Source: Dietzia natronolimnaea
Lineage (GTDB): Bacteria; Actinomycetota; Actinomycetes; Mycobacteriales; Mycobacteriaceae
Assembly: GCF_039525805.1 (NCBI RefSeq)
Contig: NZ_BAAAHZ010000015.1
Length of the DNA stretch: 64,000 nt
Strand: one strand, 5' to 3'
Part shown: positions 35,625 to 43,404 of the stretch, one piece after another
Layout of the letters: every line of letters starts with the position of its first letter
Numbering within the stretch: the first letter of the stretch is position 1
Notes under the pieces: generated by a model
Told to the model about the DNA's origin: nothing
The model's database searches: none
Seen by the model: only the letters and a program-made list of their open reading frames with translations
Position numbers and translations under genes: made by a program

Positions 35625-35789
35625 GTGCAGGCGCCCTTGTTGAGCGCCGCGAAGTGTCAGGTCAGGCGAAGCCAGCGTCGTCCTGAGGGCCGAGGTTTTT
35701 CCGCGAAGGTCCTCCAAGTAGGCGATGGTCCGCCCCCCCATCGATGAGCCACCGCTATCAAGCAAATCGCTGTGAGGCCCGGGCACCGA

Positions 35790-36347
35790 CTACCTCTCCG
35801 ATATCGGAGTAGCAAAGTGCTGGACATAGAGATGGGCCTCGGGGAAGCCCTGGTACGCAGCCGTCCGCACGCAGACGCCCACTCTGGTGAAGTCCGGGTT
35901 GACGATGTTCGCCCTGTGACCGGGGCTGTCCATCCAGCTGTCGACCGGATCGGACCCGCCCGAAGTTGAGTAAAACAGGTTCTCTGCAGCCGTGTAATAG
36001 TCGACGCCAGCCTCACGGATAAACATGAACGGATCGCCACTGCCATCAGGCGCGTGGTGCCCCCAGTAGTCCTTCGCGATCATGTCGTCCGCTTTCGCGC
36101 AGGCACTGCCTCGGAGCTTCTCGCTGGCGTCCAGAATCGGAATACCGTTCTGCCCCCGCTGCACGTTCGTCCGCTCTTCCACCGGCGACGGATCTGCCGG
36201 GGGTTCGACCTCAGCCTGGCTCCCCGAGTCAACGGACGGGAACTCCCGGTTCACCGCGACATCCCACTCTGCGCAGCCGCTCCCCAGCATCGGGGCCAGC
36301 AGAAGTAGCGACGCGGCCGCGACCTTCGAGACTGTCCGGTTGTTCAT
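35790..36347 (-). CDS. CAP (SCP/PR1) domain secreted lipoprotein
   Basis: A 185-aa protein from ATG 36347 (AGGTGATC upstream). The signal peptide ends in a lipobox-like GSGC. After a Pro/Glu linker, the CAP domain shows SACAKADDMIAKDYWGHHAPDG (core IAKDYWGHHAPDG), TAAENLFYS and the hallmark SWMDSPGHRANIVNPDFTRVGV (core SPGHRANIVNPDFT). Bacterial CAP proteins are extracellular with largely unknown roles. It belongs to a stretch of lower-GC secreted and hypothetical proteins. Confidence 0.82.
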   Translation of the reverse strand: MNNRTVSKVAAASLLLLAPMLGSGCAEWDVAVNREFPSVDSGSQAEVEPPADPSPVEERTNVQRGQNGIPILDASEKLRGSACAKADDMIAKDYWGHHAPDGSGDPFMFIREAGVDYYTAAENLFYSTSGGSDPVDSWMDSPGHRANIVNPDFTRVGVCVRTAAYQGFPEAHLYVQHFATPISER

Positions 36348-36648
36348 CCTGATCACCTGATCTGAATGTACCGAGGGTGGCCGATGCACGACGCTCGTGC
36401 CCCCGAGAGTCATCGGATCTCGTCGTCGAGAGGATCTGTTTCACGGACAGCCGACATCGCGACGCCAGGGGCACCAGAACCCCTGATCGATAGCGGTAGA
36501 TGATCCCCTCGACGACCTTGCGGTGGTCGCGCAGGCAACTGGTTGACGGCACAGCTCTCTCTGCTTCAGGCGTCTCGGGGGTCTGCCCGGGCCGAGCACG
36601 ATCCACATCGCCCCTCTGGAGCGTCGGCCTCAGCGACTCTCAAGGCAG
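36348..36648. other. Intergenic region without a recognised gene
   Basis: About 300 bp between two minus-strand lipoprotein genes. It must hold the promoter of the CAP lipoprotein. No convincing frame or repeat was seen. Confidence 0.35.
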
Positions 36649-37227
36649 CTACCAGGGGGCTTCCCACTCATAGGCGTTTGGGGTCTGGGGTGGGTCTACC
36701 CGCACTGACCGGACTCCGTTCGGCGTCCTCAGGACGAGGGTGGCCTCGATTCTGGAGTTCTCGGGAAGATCGCCATAGAGGGCGTCAGGATTCCAATCGT
36801 CACGACACCCAGCAGCGGGATCCTGCTCGACAACTGTGAAGCCTAAGTCGTCAACGTAGCTCCAGTTGTCCCACTTCAAAGCGGCCGCTGCGGCTGGATC
36901 AGAGAACTCGGGGCGGGTTATGACTTCCACATCGATCGCCGCGAAACTGCCCTCGTAGTCATCGGGCGCGTCACAGCTAGACGGATCGACTTCCCTGATA
37001 CCAGTGACCGTGAACTGGACGCTGCACGACTCCATCGTTCCGGACGGTCGGCAGAATAACCCGATCGGGCGGCCGATCTCCTCCTTGACGTGGCCGCTGG
37101 TCGGCTCGAAAGTGCTAGTCGTCGGAGTCAACTCGGCGGGGGTCTCGTCTGAAGCTCCGCATGCCGCAAGCGTAAGGATTGCGAGGGAGGTAGCTGAAAT
37201 AAGACCGGTCAGGTTCCGCCTCAACAT
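36649..37227 (-). CDS. Hypothetical lipoprotein
   Basis: A 192-aa protein with signal peptide LTGLISATSLAILTLAAC (lipobox LAAC, Cys about 23), a Thr-rich linker and a beta-rich C-terminal domain with four cysteines (FCRPSGTMESCSV; SSCDAPDD; AGCRDDW). The shape suggests a DUF4352-like immunoglobulin-type fold, but I cannot assign it firmly. Located on the outer surface of the membrane. Confidence 0.6.
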   Translation of the reverse strand: MLRRNLTGLISATSLAILTLAACGASDETPAELTPTTSTFEPTSGHVKEEIGRPIGLFCRPSGTMESCSVQFTVTGIREVDPSSCDAPDDYEGSFAAIDVEVITRPEFSDPAAAAALKWDNWSYVDDLGFTVVEQDPAAGCRDDWNPDALYGDLPENSRIEATLVLRTPNGVRSVRVDPPQTPNAYEWEAPW

Positions 37228-37635
37228 GCAGTGCCCTCCCCACTTGTATTCGGAGCGCCCAGCACCCTATGCCGGAGAGATCGACCATGCGGGCTTTCGG
37301 CTTACCAGCGATCCCGGGTGCGTAGATATTAACCAGCTGCACGTTGCTAGAAGGGAGGGTAGGCCCGTACAGCCGTCAGGCGCCCCTCGCGGCGTGTCCA
37401 ACCCACTCCGCTGGTCGGCGTCCAGGCGCTGCGCCCGCGATGCGCCCCTGCACCGGTGGTTACACGTTGCCCTGCCCGGCCAAACGTCCGGCCCAGCCAG
37501 TTGTCGCCCTAGAGGGCGGATTCTTGCACTGTCACGCGATTCTCAGGAATTCCAACCGATTGCATCAACACCGGCCCAAGAGCCCAGAATCCCAATCTTT
37601 CGACACAAAATCCCACCTTCTGCCTTGTGCGGCAC
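37228..37635. other. Intergenic region between the accessory islet and dnaB
   Basis: About 400 bp with no convincing coding frame, tRNA or terminator T-run. It marks the border where lower-GC accessory genes meet the conserved dnaB–ino1 block. No att-like direct repeat was recognised by eye. Confidence 0.4.
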
Positions 37636-39459
37636 CTACAACCCGCGCGCCATATCCACGAACCGCGAGTAGTGCAGCTGGTGCGCCACGGTGATGGTGG
37701 AGGTCGGACCACCACGGTGCTTGCCCAGGATGAGGTCGGCCTCGCCGGCACGCGGGTCGTCGCGCTCGGTGGAGTCGGGCCGGTGGAGCAGCATGACGAT
37801 GTCGGCGTCCTGCTCCAGCGAGCCGGACTCGCGGAGGTCGGAGACCTGGGGCCGCTTGTCGGTGCGCTGCTCCGGGCCACGGTTCAGCTGGGAGATCGCG
37901 ATCAGGGGCACGTCGAGCTCCTTGGCCAGCAGCTTGAGCTGGCGGGAGAACTCGGAGACCTCCTGCTGGCGGGACTCGACTTTCTTGCCGCTGGACATCA
38001 GCTGCAGGTAGTCCACCACGATCAGCCGGAGGTCGTGCTTCTGCTTGAGCCGGCGGGCCTTGGCCCGGATCTCCATCATGGTGAGGTTGGGCGAGTCGTC
38101 GATGAACAGTGGGGCCTCGGAGATCTCGCCCATCCGCCGGGCCATGCGGGTCCAGTCCTCGTCGCTCATCTTTCCCGACTTCATGTCGGAGAGCTTGACC
38201 CGCGCCTCGGCGCTCATCAGACGCATGACGATCTCGGTCTTGCTCATCTCCAGGGAGAACAGCACGGAGGAGAGCCCGTTCTTGATCGAGCACGAACGCA
38301 TGATGTCCAGGCCGATGGTGGAGTTGTGCGTGGGAATCCCGGTGGGACCGGCCAGGTACAGGTGATCATCGGCGGCGACCTCGATGCACCTGACCGGGAC
38401 GCTCTGCGCGCCGCGGACGTCGATGATCAGGCGGTCGGGGCGCCCTGAACCGGCGTTCTCGGGCACCAGGATGCCGAAGTCGCTCACCAGCATCAGCGTC
38501 TCGAGCGACTTGGTGGTGACGGTCTGGTGGGTGCCGCCCATCTCGATGCGCCACTCGTGCTCGGCGTCCGCCACGATCTCCGCGCCGTCGTTGAACCGCA
38601 GGGTGAAGCAGGGGCGGTCCTCCCACACCTCGGTCACGGCCACGACCTCGGTCGGCTGCCCGTCGGCGCCGAGCACCCGGTCGCCGACGCCCACGTTCCC
38701 CATGGTGGTCACGCCGCCCGGGGTCAGGAGCACCGTGTCCAGGGCGAGCGCCTTACCGACACCGGGGCGGGCGGCGATGATGATCATCTGCCCGCCGTGG
38801 AGCCCGTTGGTCACGGCGTCAAGGTCGGCGAAACCCGTGGGGACACCGTTGCTCAGCCCGCCGGCCGTGTGGATGGCGTCGATCTCGTCCATCGTGGGCT
38901 GCAGGAGCTCCTCGATGATCACGTAGTCCTCGGTGGTCCGGCGCTCGGTCACCTCGAAGATCTCGGCCTGCGCCCGGTCCACCACCTCGGCCACGTCGGC
39001 TCCCTCGGACCCCGAGTAGCCGAACTGCACGATCCGCGTCCCGGCGTCGACCAGGCGACGCAGGATCGCCTTCTCCGAGACGATCTGTGCGTAGTACCCC
39101 GCGTTGGCCGCCGTGGGCACGGTCGAGATGAGGGTGTGGAGGTAGGTGGCCCCACCGGCGCGCCGGAGGTCACCACGGCGGTCCAGCTCGGCGGCCACGG
39201 TGACGGCGTCCGCGGGCTCGCCACGGGCGTACAAGTCCAGGATCACGTCGTAGACGGCCTGGTGCGACGGCTTGTAGAAGTCGCCCGGCTGGATCTCCTC
39301 CACCACGTCCGCGATCGCGTCCTTGCTGAGGAGCATTCCGCCGAGCACCGACTGCTCCGCGGTGAGGTCCTGCGGCGGCGTGCGACCGAACTCGGAGCGT
39401 CCACCCTCGTCCGGCGGAGGCGGCATCTCGTCGGATCCGTCAAATCCCCCCTGCGCCAT
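37636..39459 (-). CDS. dnaB: Replicative DNA helicase DnaB, with intein
   Basis: Hexameric helicase that unwinds DNA at the replication fork. The translated product is 607 aa; removing the intein leaves 464 aa, the normal DnaB length. The N-terminal domain (AEQSVLGGMLLS…FYKPSHQAVYDVI) and RecA-like C-domain (GLSNGVPTGFADLD; IVVDYLQLM as Walker B) are intact. Walker A ARPGVGK is split from its Ser/Thr by the intein, so splicing is needed for ATPase activity. ATG 39459 follows GAGGAGAGG; the frame is open 37 codons further but that part is not DnaB-like. Confidence 0.95.
   Translation of the reverse strand: MAQGGFDGSDEMPPPPDEGGRSEFGRTPPQDLTAEQSVLGGMLLSKDAIADVVEEIQPGDFYKPSHQAVYDVILDLYARGEPADAVTVAAELDRRGDLRRAGGATYLHTLISTVPTAANAGYYAQIVSEKAILRRLVDAGTRIVQFGYSGSEGADVAEVVDRAQAEIFEVTERRTTEDYVIIEELLQPTMDEIDAIHTAGGLSNGVPTGFADLDAVTNGLHGGQMIIIAARPGVGKALALDTVLLTPGGVTTMGNVGVGDRVLGADGQPTEVVAVTEVWEDRPCFTLRFNDGAEIVADAEHEWRIEMGGTHQTVTTKSLETLMLVSDFGILVPENAGSGRPDRLIIDVRGAQSVPVRCIEVAADDHLYLAGPTGIPTHNSTIGLDIMRSCSIKNGLSSVLFSLEMSKTEIVMRLMSAEARVKLSDMKSGKMSDEDWTRMARRMGEISEAPLFIDDSPNLTMMEIRAKARRLKQKHDLRLIVVDYLQLMSSGKKVESRQQEVSEFSRQLKLLAKELDVPLIAISQLNRGPEQRTDKRPQVSDLRESGSLEQDADIVMLLHRPDSTERDDPRAGEADLILGKHRGGPTSTITVAHQLHYSRFVDMARGL
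38323..38751 (-). other. DnaB mini-intein with class 3 (W/C/T) signature, 143 aa
   Basis: Inserted between Lys236 and the Ser of Walker A (GVGK|intein|STIGL). It begins with Ala, not Cys or Ser, and ends PTHN before extein Ser. Block A is LALDTVLLTPGG, block B is VADAEHEW (His65, Trp67), block F is VPVRCIEV (Cys122), block G is IPTHN (Thr141, His142, Asn143). Trp/Cys/Thr at these places is the class 3 signature, where the block F Cys is the first nucleophile. At 143 residues there is no room for a LAGLIDADG endonuclease. The site is one also used by mycobacterial DnaB inteins. Confidence 0.88.
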
Positions 39460-39578
39460 GACCTCTCCTCTCCGCCTCACGCCTCTGGCGTGCGGTACTC
39501 CCGAGCCGACTCGCCTGCCCCGCGTGACCAGTTCACTGTAGGCCACCGGGGCGACACGCCCGGCAGCCACCCGTCAAG

Positions 39579-39868
39579 TTATCCACAGGTTTCTCCACAA
39601 TCGTTGGTGGCCGACTGTGGACAACTGTGGATGAATTCCCGATTCGCTGGCCCGATGCCGGTGCGCCTGTGGACAACCAGTGGATTACCGGGTCGCAACT
39701 GAACAAAAGTGCTGGTCATGCGGCTCTTCGCTCGCATGTGCGACGGTGGAGAACGGCGTGTATCACGCTCGGTTCAACGACGCAATAGGTAACGAAAGAT
39801 GAACATTATCGGTATCGGAACCGACACCGTTGTATTTTGCCGTCGGGGTTATCCACAGGCAGTCCACA
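39579..39868. promoter_or_regulatory. Cluster of DnaA boxes upstream of dnaB
   Basis: Perfect TTATCCACA occurs at 39579–39587 and 39849–39857 (+ strand), and perfect TTGTCCACA on the minus strand at 39616–39624 and 39668–39676. Near matches lie at 39591–39599, 39626–39634 and 39860–39868. The gap is otherwise non-coding and less GC-rich than its surroundings. DnaA binding here could regulate dnaB or titrate DnaA. Confidence 0.75.
39810..39829. repeat. Inverted repeat in the rplI–dnaB gap
   Basis: CGGTATCGG-AA-CCGACACCG has 9-bp arms with one mismatch and is followed on the + strand by TTGTATTTT. It could be a regulatory palindrome or, read on the + strand, a terminator; no + strand gene is known to end here. 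Confidence 0.45.
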
Positions 39869-39888
39869 ACCTCGTCGCGTCCACGACG

Positions 39889-39924
39889 AGGGCCCCGGCC
39901 GTCGAGGACGACGACCGGGGCCCT
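39889..39924 (-). terminator. rplI terminator hairpin
   Basis: AGGGCCCCGG and CCGGGGCCCT form a perfect 10-bp stem starting 10 bp after the rplI stop, with GTCG/CGAC able to extend the pairing in the loop. There is no T-run, which is usual for actinobacterial intrinsic terminators. It would separate rplI from dnaB transcription. Confidence 0.7.
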
Positions 39925-39934
39925 ACGTGGGAGA

Positions 39935-40387
39935 TCAGGCGGGAACGACCTCGAACTCGACCTTGGCGGTCGTGTCATGCCCGAGCTCGACGACGACGCT
40001 CTGGGCGCCGGTCGACTTGATGTGCTCCTTGGGCATGTGGACGGCGCGCTTGTCGAGCGCCGGCCCCCCGGCGGACTTGATCGCGGAGGCGACATCGCCC
40101 GCGGTGACCGAGCCGAACAGCTTGCCGGTGTCGGAGGTCTTGACCGCGACCTTGACGTCGGCGAGCGACTCGAGCTTCTGCTTGAGCTCGTTGGCGTGGT
40201 CCGAGTCGCGCACCTCACGGGCCTCCTGGACCCGCTTGATCGACTCGATCTGGCGCTCGGCGCCCGGGGTGGCCACGATGGCCAGCCCACGCGGGAGCAG
40301 GAAGTTACGGCCGTATCCGCCCTTGACCTCGACGATGTCGCCCGGCGCACCGAGCTTGTCGACGTCGGCGGTGAGGATCAGCTTCAT
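39935..40387 (-). CDS. rplI: 50S ribosomal protein L9
   Basis: A 150-aa ribosomal protein binding 23S rRNA. The N-terminal domain MKLILTADVDKLGAPGDIVEVK…GYGRNFLLPRGLA is canonical, followed by the long helix and C-terminal domain (KLFGSVTAGDVASAI). The start is ATG 40387, preceded by AGAAAGG. It follows ssb directly; the rpsR gene normally found between ssb and rplI in mycobacteria is missing. Confidence 0.96.
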   Translation of the reverse strand: MKLILTADVDKLGAPGDIVEVKGGYGRNFLLPRGLAIVATPGAERQIESIKRVQEAREVRDSDHANELKQKLESLADVKVAVKTSDTGKLFGSVTAGDVASAIKSAGGPALDKRAVHMPKEHIKSTGAQSVVVELGHDTTAKVEFEVVPA

Positions 40388-40502
40388 GATCCGTCTACCT
40401 TTCTTTCCTCCGACGAGCCGACCGGGGCCGGACTCTCGCGAGGTCATGTCTCATGCTTATGGGGTGGGGCGCATCGCGCGCCCCGGGGAAAAGACCCTGG
40501 GA

Positions 40503-41075
40503 TCAGAACGGGGGCTCGTCGTCCATGCCGCCGAAGCCACCGGAACCGCCGGCCCGGGGAGCGCTGCCCCACGGATCGTCGTTCTGCTGGCCGCCGCCCT
40601 GGCCGCCACCGAAGCCGCCCTGCGGCTGGCCGCCGGACTGGAATCCGCCGCCCTGCTGACCGCCGCCCTGCTGGCCACCACCCTGGAAACCGCCCCCGCC
40701 GCCCTCGCGGTTGGTGCGGGTGACCTTGGCCGTGGCGTACTTGAGCGACGGGCCGACCTCGTCGACCTCCACCTCGTACACCGTGCGCTTCTCGCCCTCA
40801 CGGGTTTCGTACGACCGTTGGCGCAGACGACCGGTGACGACGACGCGCATCCCCTTCTGCAGGGACTCCGCCACGTTCTCGGCGGCCTGGCGCCACACGT
40901 TGCAGGTGAGGAACAGGCCTTCGCCGTCCTCCCACTGGTTGGTCTGGGAGTTGAAGCGGCGCGGCGTCGAGGCGATCCGGAAGTTCGCCACCGCGGCACC
41001 CGACGGTGTGAACCGCAGCTCGGGGTCCGCGACGATGTTCCCGACCACGGTGATGGGGGTGTCGCCCTGTGCCAT
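40503..41075 (-). CDS. ssb: Single-stranded DNA-binding protein
   Basis: A 190-aa SSB. The OB fold spans residues 1–115 (DTPITVVGNIVADPELRFTPSG; GLFLTCNVWRQAAENVAESL in part). A Gly/Gln-rich tail contains repeated GGGQQ units, and the acidic tip MDDEPPF is the docking site for replication and repair proteins. GGAGG precedes the ATG. It lies in the rpsF–ssb–rplI operon. Confidence 0.96.
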   Translation of the reverse strand: MAQGDTPITVVGNIVADPELRFTPSGAAVANFRIASTPRRFNSQTNQWEDGEGLFLTCNVWRQAAENVAESLQKGMRVVVTGRLRQRSYETREGEKRTVYEVEVDEVGPSLKYATAKVTRTNREGGGGGFQGGGQQGGGQQGGGFQSGGQPQGGFGGGQGGGQQNDDPWGSAPRAGGSGGFGGMDDEPPF

Positions 41076-41164
41076 GCGCTTGTCCTCCGTGTTGACGCTC
41101 AGGTGGTGGTGATCGGAGCTCGACCGACCACGCCCAGATTAGCGGGCGGGCCGGAGAACCCGGG

Positions 41165-41452
41165 TCACTTGTCGGCGCGGAGCACCTTGGTGCGGAGCAC
41201 GTTCTCGTTCAGACCGAGCTGACGATCCAGCTCCTTGACCGCGTCCGGCTCGGACTTGATCTGCACGACGGCGTAGATGCCCTCGGTCTGCTTGTTGATC
41301 TCATAGGCAAAGCGGCGCTTTCCCCAGACATCGACCTTGTCGACCGAACCGCCCTCTTGCCGGATCACGTTGAGGAACGTGTCCAGCGACGGCGCCACGG
41401 TGCGCTCGTCGAGACTCGGATCGAGGATGACCATCACTTCGTATTGACGCAT
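41165..41452 (-). CDS. rpsF: 30S ribosomal protein S6
   Basis: A 95-aa protein with canonical MRQYEVMVILDPSLDERTV start and KVDVWGKRRFAYEINKQTEG (20 residues) in the middle. AGGAGG lies 11 bp before the ATG. First gene of the ribosomal/ssb operon; its usual partner S18 is not encoded here. Confidence 0.96.
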   Translation of the reverse strand: MRQYEVMVILDPSLDERTVAPSLDTFLNVIRQEGGSVDKVDVWGKRRFAYEINKQTEGIYAVVQIKSEPDAVKELDRQLGLNENVLRTKVLRADK

Positions 41453-41589
41453 GGGACCTCATCACCTCCTGTGGACTACAGATTCGGCCACGGAATCTCC
41501 GTGGCAGGAGGGTCGTTGCGTCAGCAACCCGCTAAGGCTACCCCGCTTGAGGACCGCCCACGAAATCCCCTCACCCCGCTCGAGCCGCC

Positions 41590-41781
41590 TCAGCCGTGCC
41601 GCAGGCCGATCGTCAGCGCCAGGACCACGGGTACCACGGTGAGGAACAGGAACGCCGCCACGGTCCAGGAGATCCACACGGGCTGGCGCCACCCCGCGCG
41701 GTGCCCGCCGGCGGCGGTGACCATGCAGACGAATCCGACGAGGATGCACACGAACATCCAGATCATCGCACTGGTGCTCAT
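41590..41781 (-). CDS. Small two-helix membrane protein
   Basis: A 63-aa protein with helices MIWMFVCILVGFVCMVTAAGG and WISWTVAAFLFLTVVPVVLAL (each about 20 residues). Its start overlaps the stop of the GT87 gene by 4 bp, so it is translationally coupled and probably real. It may be an accessory to the glycosyltransferase; no family is recognised. Confidence 0.6.
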   Translation of the reverse strand: MSTSAMIWMFVCILVGFVCMVTAAGGHRAGWRQPVWISWTVAAFLFLTVVPVVLALTIGLRHG

Positions 41782-43382
41782 CCGGTGGTGCCCTCCGTCT
41801 GTCGGACCCCGCGGGCCTCGTCGTCGTCATGGTCGTCGCCGTCACGATCGTCGTCGTTCTCCTGGACCGTCGGTCCGACCAGCGGTTCCCCGGGGTCGGC
41901 GAGCACCCCGGCCAGGGGGTCCGGCCCCTCGGGTGTGCCCTGGTGCGCCATCCGGACCAGGTCCAGGTGCGGCCGGTAGATCTCGCGGATCACCACCACA
42001 CAGATGGCCACGACCATCAGGTCGCGCACCAGGACGAGCGGATGGAACGTCTCGGGCCCGATGCCCTTGTTGGCCACCCCGTGGAAGTACGACATGTGCG
42101 CCACCCACAGCAGGGCATCGAAGACCATCCACGGCACCAGCAGCCTGGCCCTGGGGACCGCGAGCACCGCCAGCGGGACCAGCCACAGCGAGTACTGCGG
42201 GCTCCACACCTTGTTGGTGAGCAGGAACACCGCCACGATGAGGAACGCCAGCTGCGCGATCCGCGGGGTGGTGGCGGCGGTGAGTCCGATGACCAGCACG
42301 GCCACGCAGCCGAGGGCGAACAGGACCAGGGACACCGTGTTGAGCGTGGCCGGGGCCTCGCCCGCGGCGCGCCCGGCGTCGAAGCCCTGCCAGCCCGTCA
42401 GGGTCTGCATGACGGCGTAGATGCTCTCCGGGTTGGCGGGGCGGTCCGAGTTGAGCCGGAAGAACTCCCGCCAGCCCTCCGGGAACGGGATCATGATCGG
42501 CAGGTTGACCGCCGACCAGGCCGCCACCGCCGCCACGGTCGCCTTGCCCAGGTCCACGAAGCGCCTGCGGCGGATTGCCACCACCAGCAGGGCGCCGAAG
42601 AGGAACAGCGGGTACAGCTTGGCCGCCACGCCGATCCCCAGGACGACCCCCGCCCAGACCGGCCTGCTGCGCGCCCACAGCAGGAGCGCCACGGACGCGA
42701 ACGCCACCGCCATCAGGTCGTAGTTGGTGAAGGCCTGGAAGATGATGAGCGGACTGGCGGCCATGAGCAGCGTGTCCCACGGCCGGCGCCCGGCCGACAG
42801 GTAGGTGGCCCACACGGCGACCATCCAGAGGAACGCCAGGATCACGCAGCCGAGGACGAAGTACTTGACCACCTCGATGGGACCGCCGGGGGCCACCGCG
42901 TGCCAGGCCTGGGCCGCCTGGGCGGTGACGTACTGGAACATCCCGGACACCACCGGGTACTCCATGTAGCGGGCACCGCCGTCGTCGCCCACCCACATGT
43001 ACCGGTACGGCAGCTCACCGGAGTCCAGACCCTGCACCGCGTAGAGCGGGAGCGGGTCGGCGTAGCAGGCCTTGTAGTACTGCTGGCCGGTCCAGTTGAG
43101 CCCCGGCGCGGAGCCGTCGGTGGGGCTGGTGGTGACCAGGCAGGCTGCCTTGGAGAAGAACCCGAGGGCCAGGAACAGCACCGCGAACATCATGATCACG
43201 CGCAGCGGCGTCCAGAACCGCTGCCGTCCTACGACCGCGTGCTCACCGACCGGTCCGCCCCACGCGTCCAGCACCGCCCTGGCGGGCCCGTCCCCGGGTC
43301 GCACCCGGTCCCGGCGGCCGAGCGATCGCAGGTCCCTGTCGAGCGGCAGCGGGGAGAGGTGGCCGTTGCTCTGCACGACCAC
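41778..43382 (-). CDS. GT87-type membrane glycosyltransferase (Rv0051-like)
   Basis: A 534-aa polytopic protein of the DUF2029/GT87 family, whose known members are polyprenyl-phosphate-mannose-dependent mannosyltransferases. About ten to twelve helices are visible. Family segments include GLNWTGQQYYKACYADPLPLY (core ACYADPLPLY), NYDLMAVAFASVALLLWAR and TNKVWSPQYSLWLVPLAVLA. The C-terminal ~45 residues are an acidic Asp/Glu-rich cytoplasmic tail. Located downstream of ponA as in mycobacteria, where it is thought to serve envelope assembly. Confidence 0.83.
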   Translation of the reverse strand: MVVQSNGHLSPLPLDRDLRSLGRRDRVRPGDGPARAVLDAWGGPVGEHAVVGRQRFWTPLRVIMMFAVLFLALGFFSKAACLVTTSPTDGSAPGLNWTGQQYYKACYADPLPLYAVQGLDSGELPYRYMWVGDDGGARYMEYPVVSGMFQYVTAQAAQAWHAVAPGGPIEVVKYFVLGCVILAFLWMVAVWATYLSAGRRPWDTLLMAASPLIIFQAFTNYDLMAVAFASVALLLWARSRPVWAGVVLGIGVAAKLYPLFLFGALLVVAIRRRRFVDLGKATVAAVAAWSAVNLPIMIPFPEGWREFFRLNSDRPANPESIYAVMQTLTGWQGFDAGRAAGEAPATLNTVSLVLFALGCVAVLVIGLTAATTPRIAQLAFLIVAVFLLTNKVWSPQYSLWLVPLAVLAVPRARLLVPWMVFDALLWVAHMSYFHGVANKGIGPETFHPLVLVRDLMVVAICVVVIREIYRPHLDLVRMAHQGTPEGPDPLAGVLADPGEPLVGPTVQENDDDRDGDDHDDDEARGVRQTEGTTG

Positions 43383-43404
43383 ACCCTAGTGCACCGTATC
43401 CGGG

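Noticed and set aside
37228..37635. tRNA or att site at the islet border
   Set aside because: No cloverleaf arms or T-loop sequence could be found and no direct repeat pairs the two islet ends.
38323..38751. Homing endonuclease inside the DnaB intein
   Set aside because: Only about 50 residues separate blocks B and F and no LAGLIDADG or HNH motif is present.
39810..39840. Intrinsic terminator on the + strand
   Set aside because: The stem is followed by a T-rich run, but no + strand gene ends here, so it is listed only as an inverted repeat.
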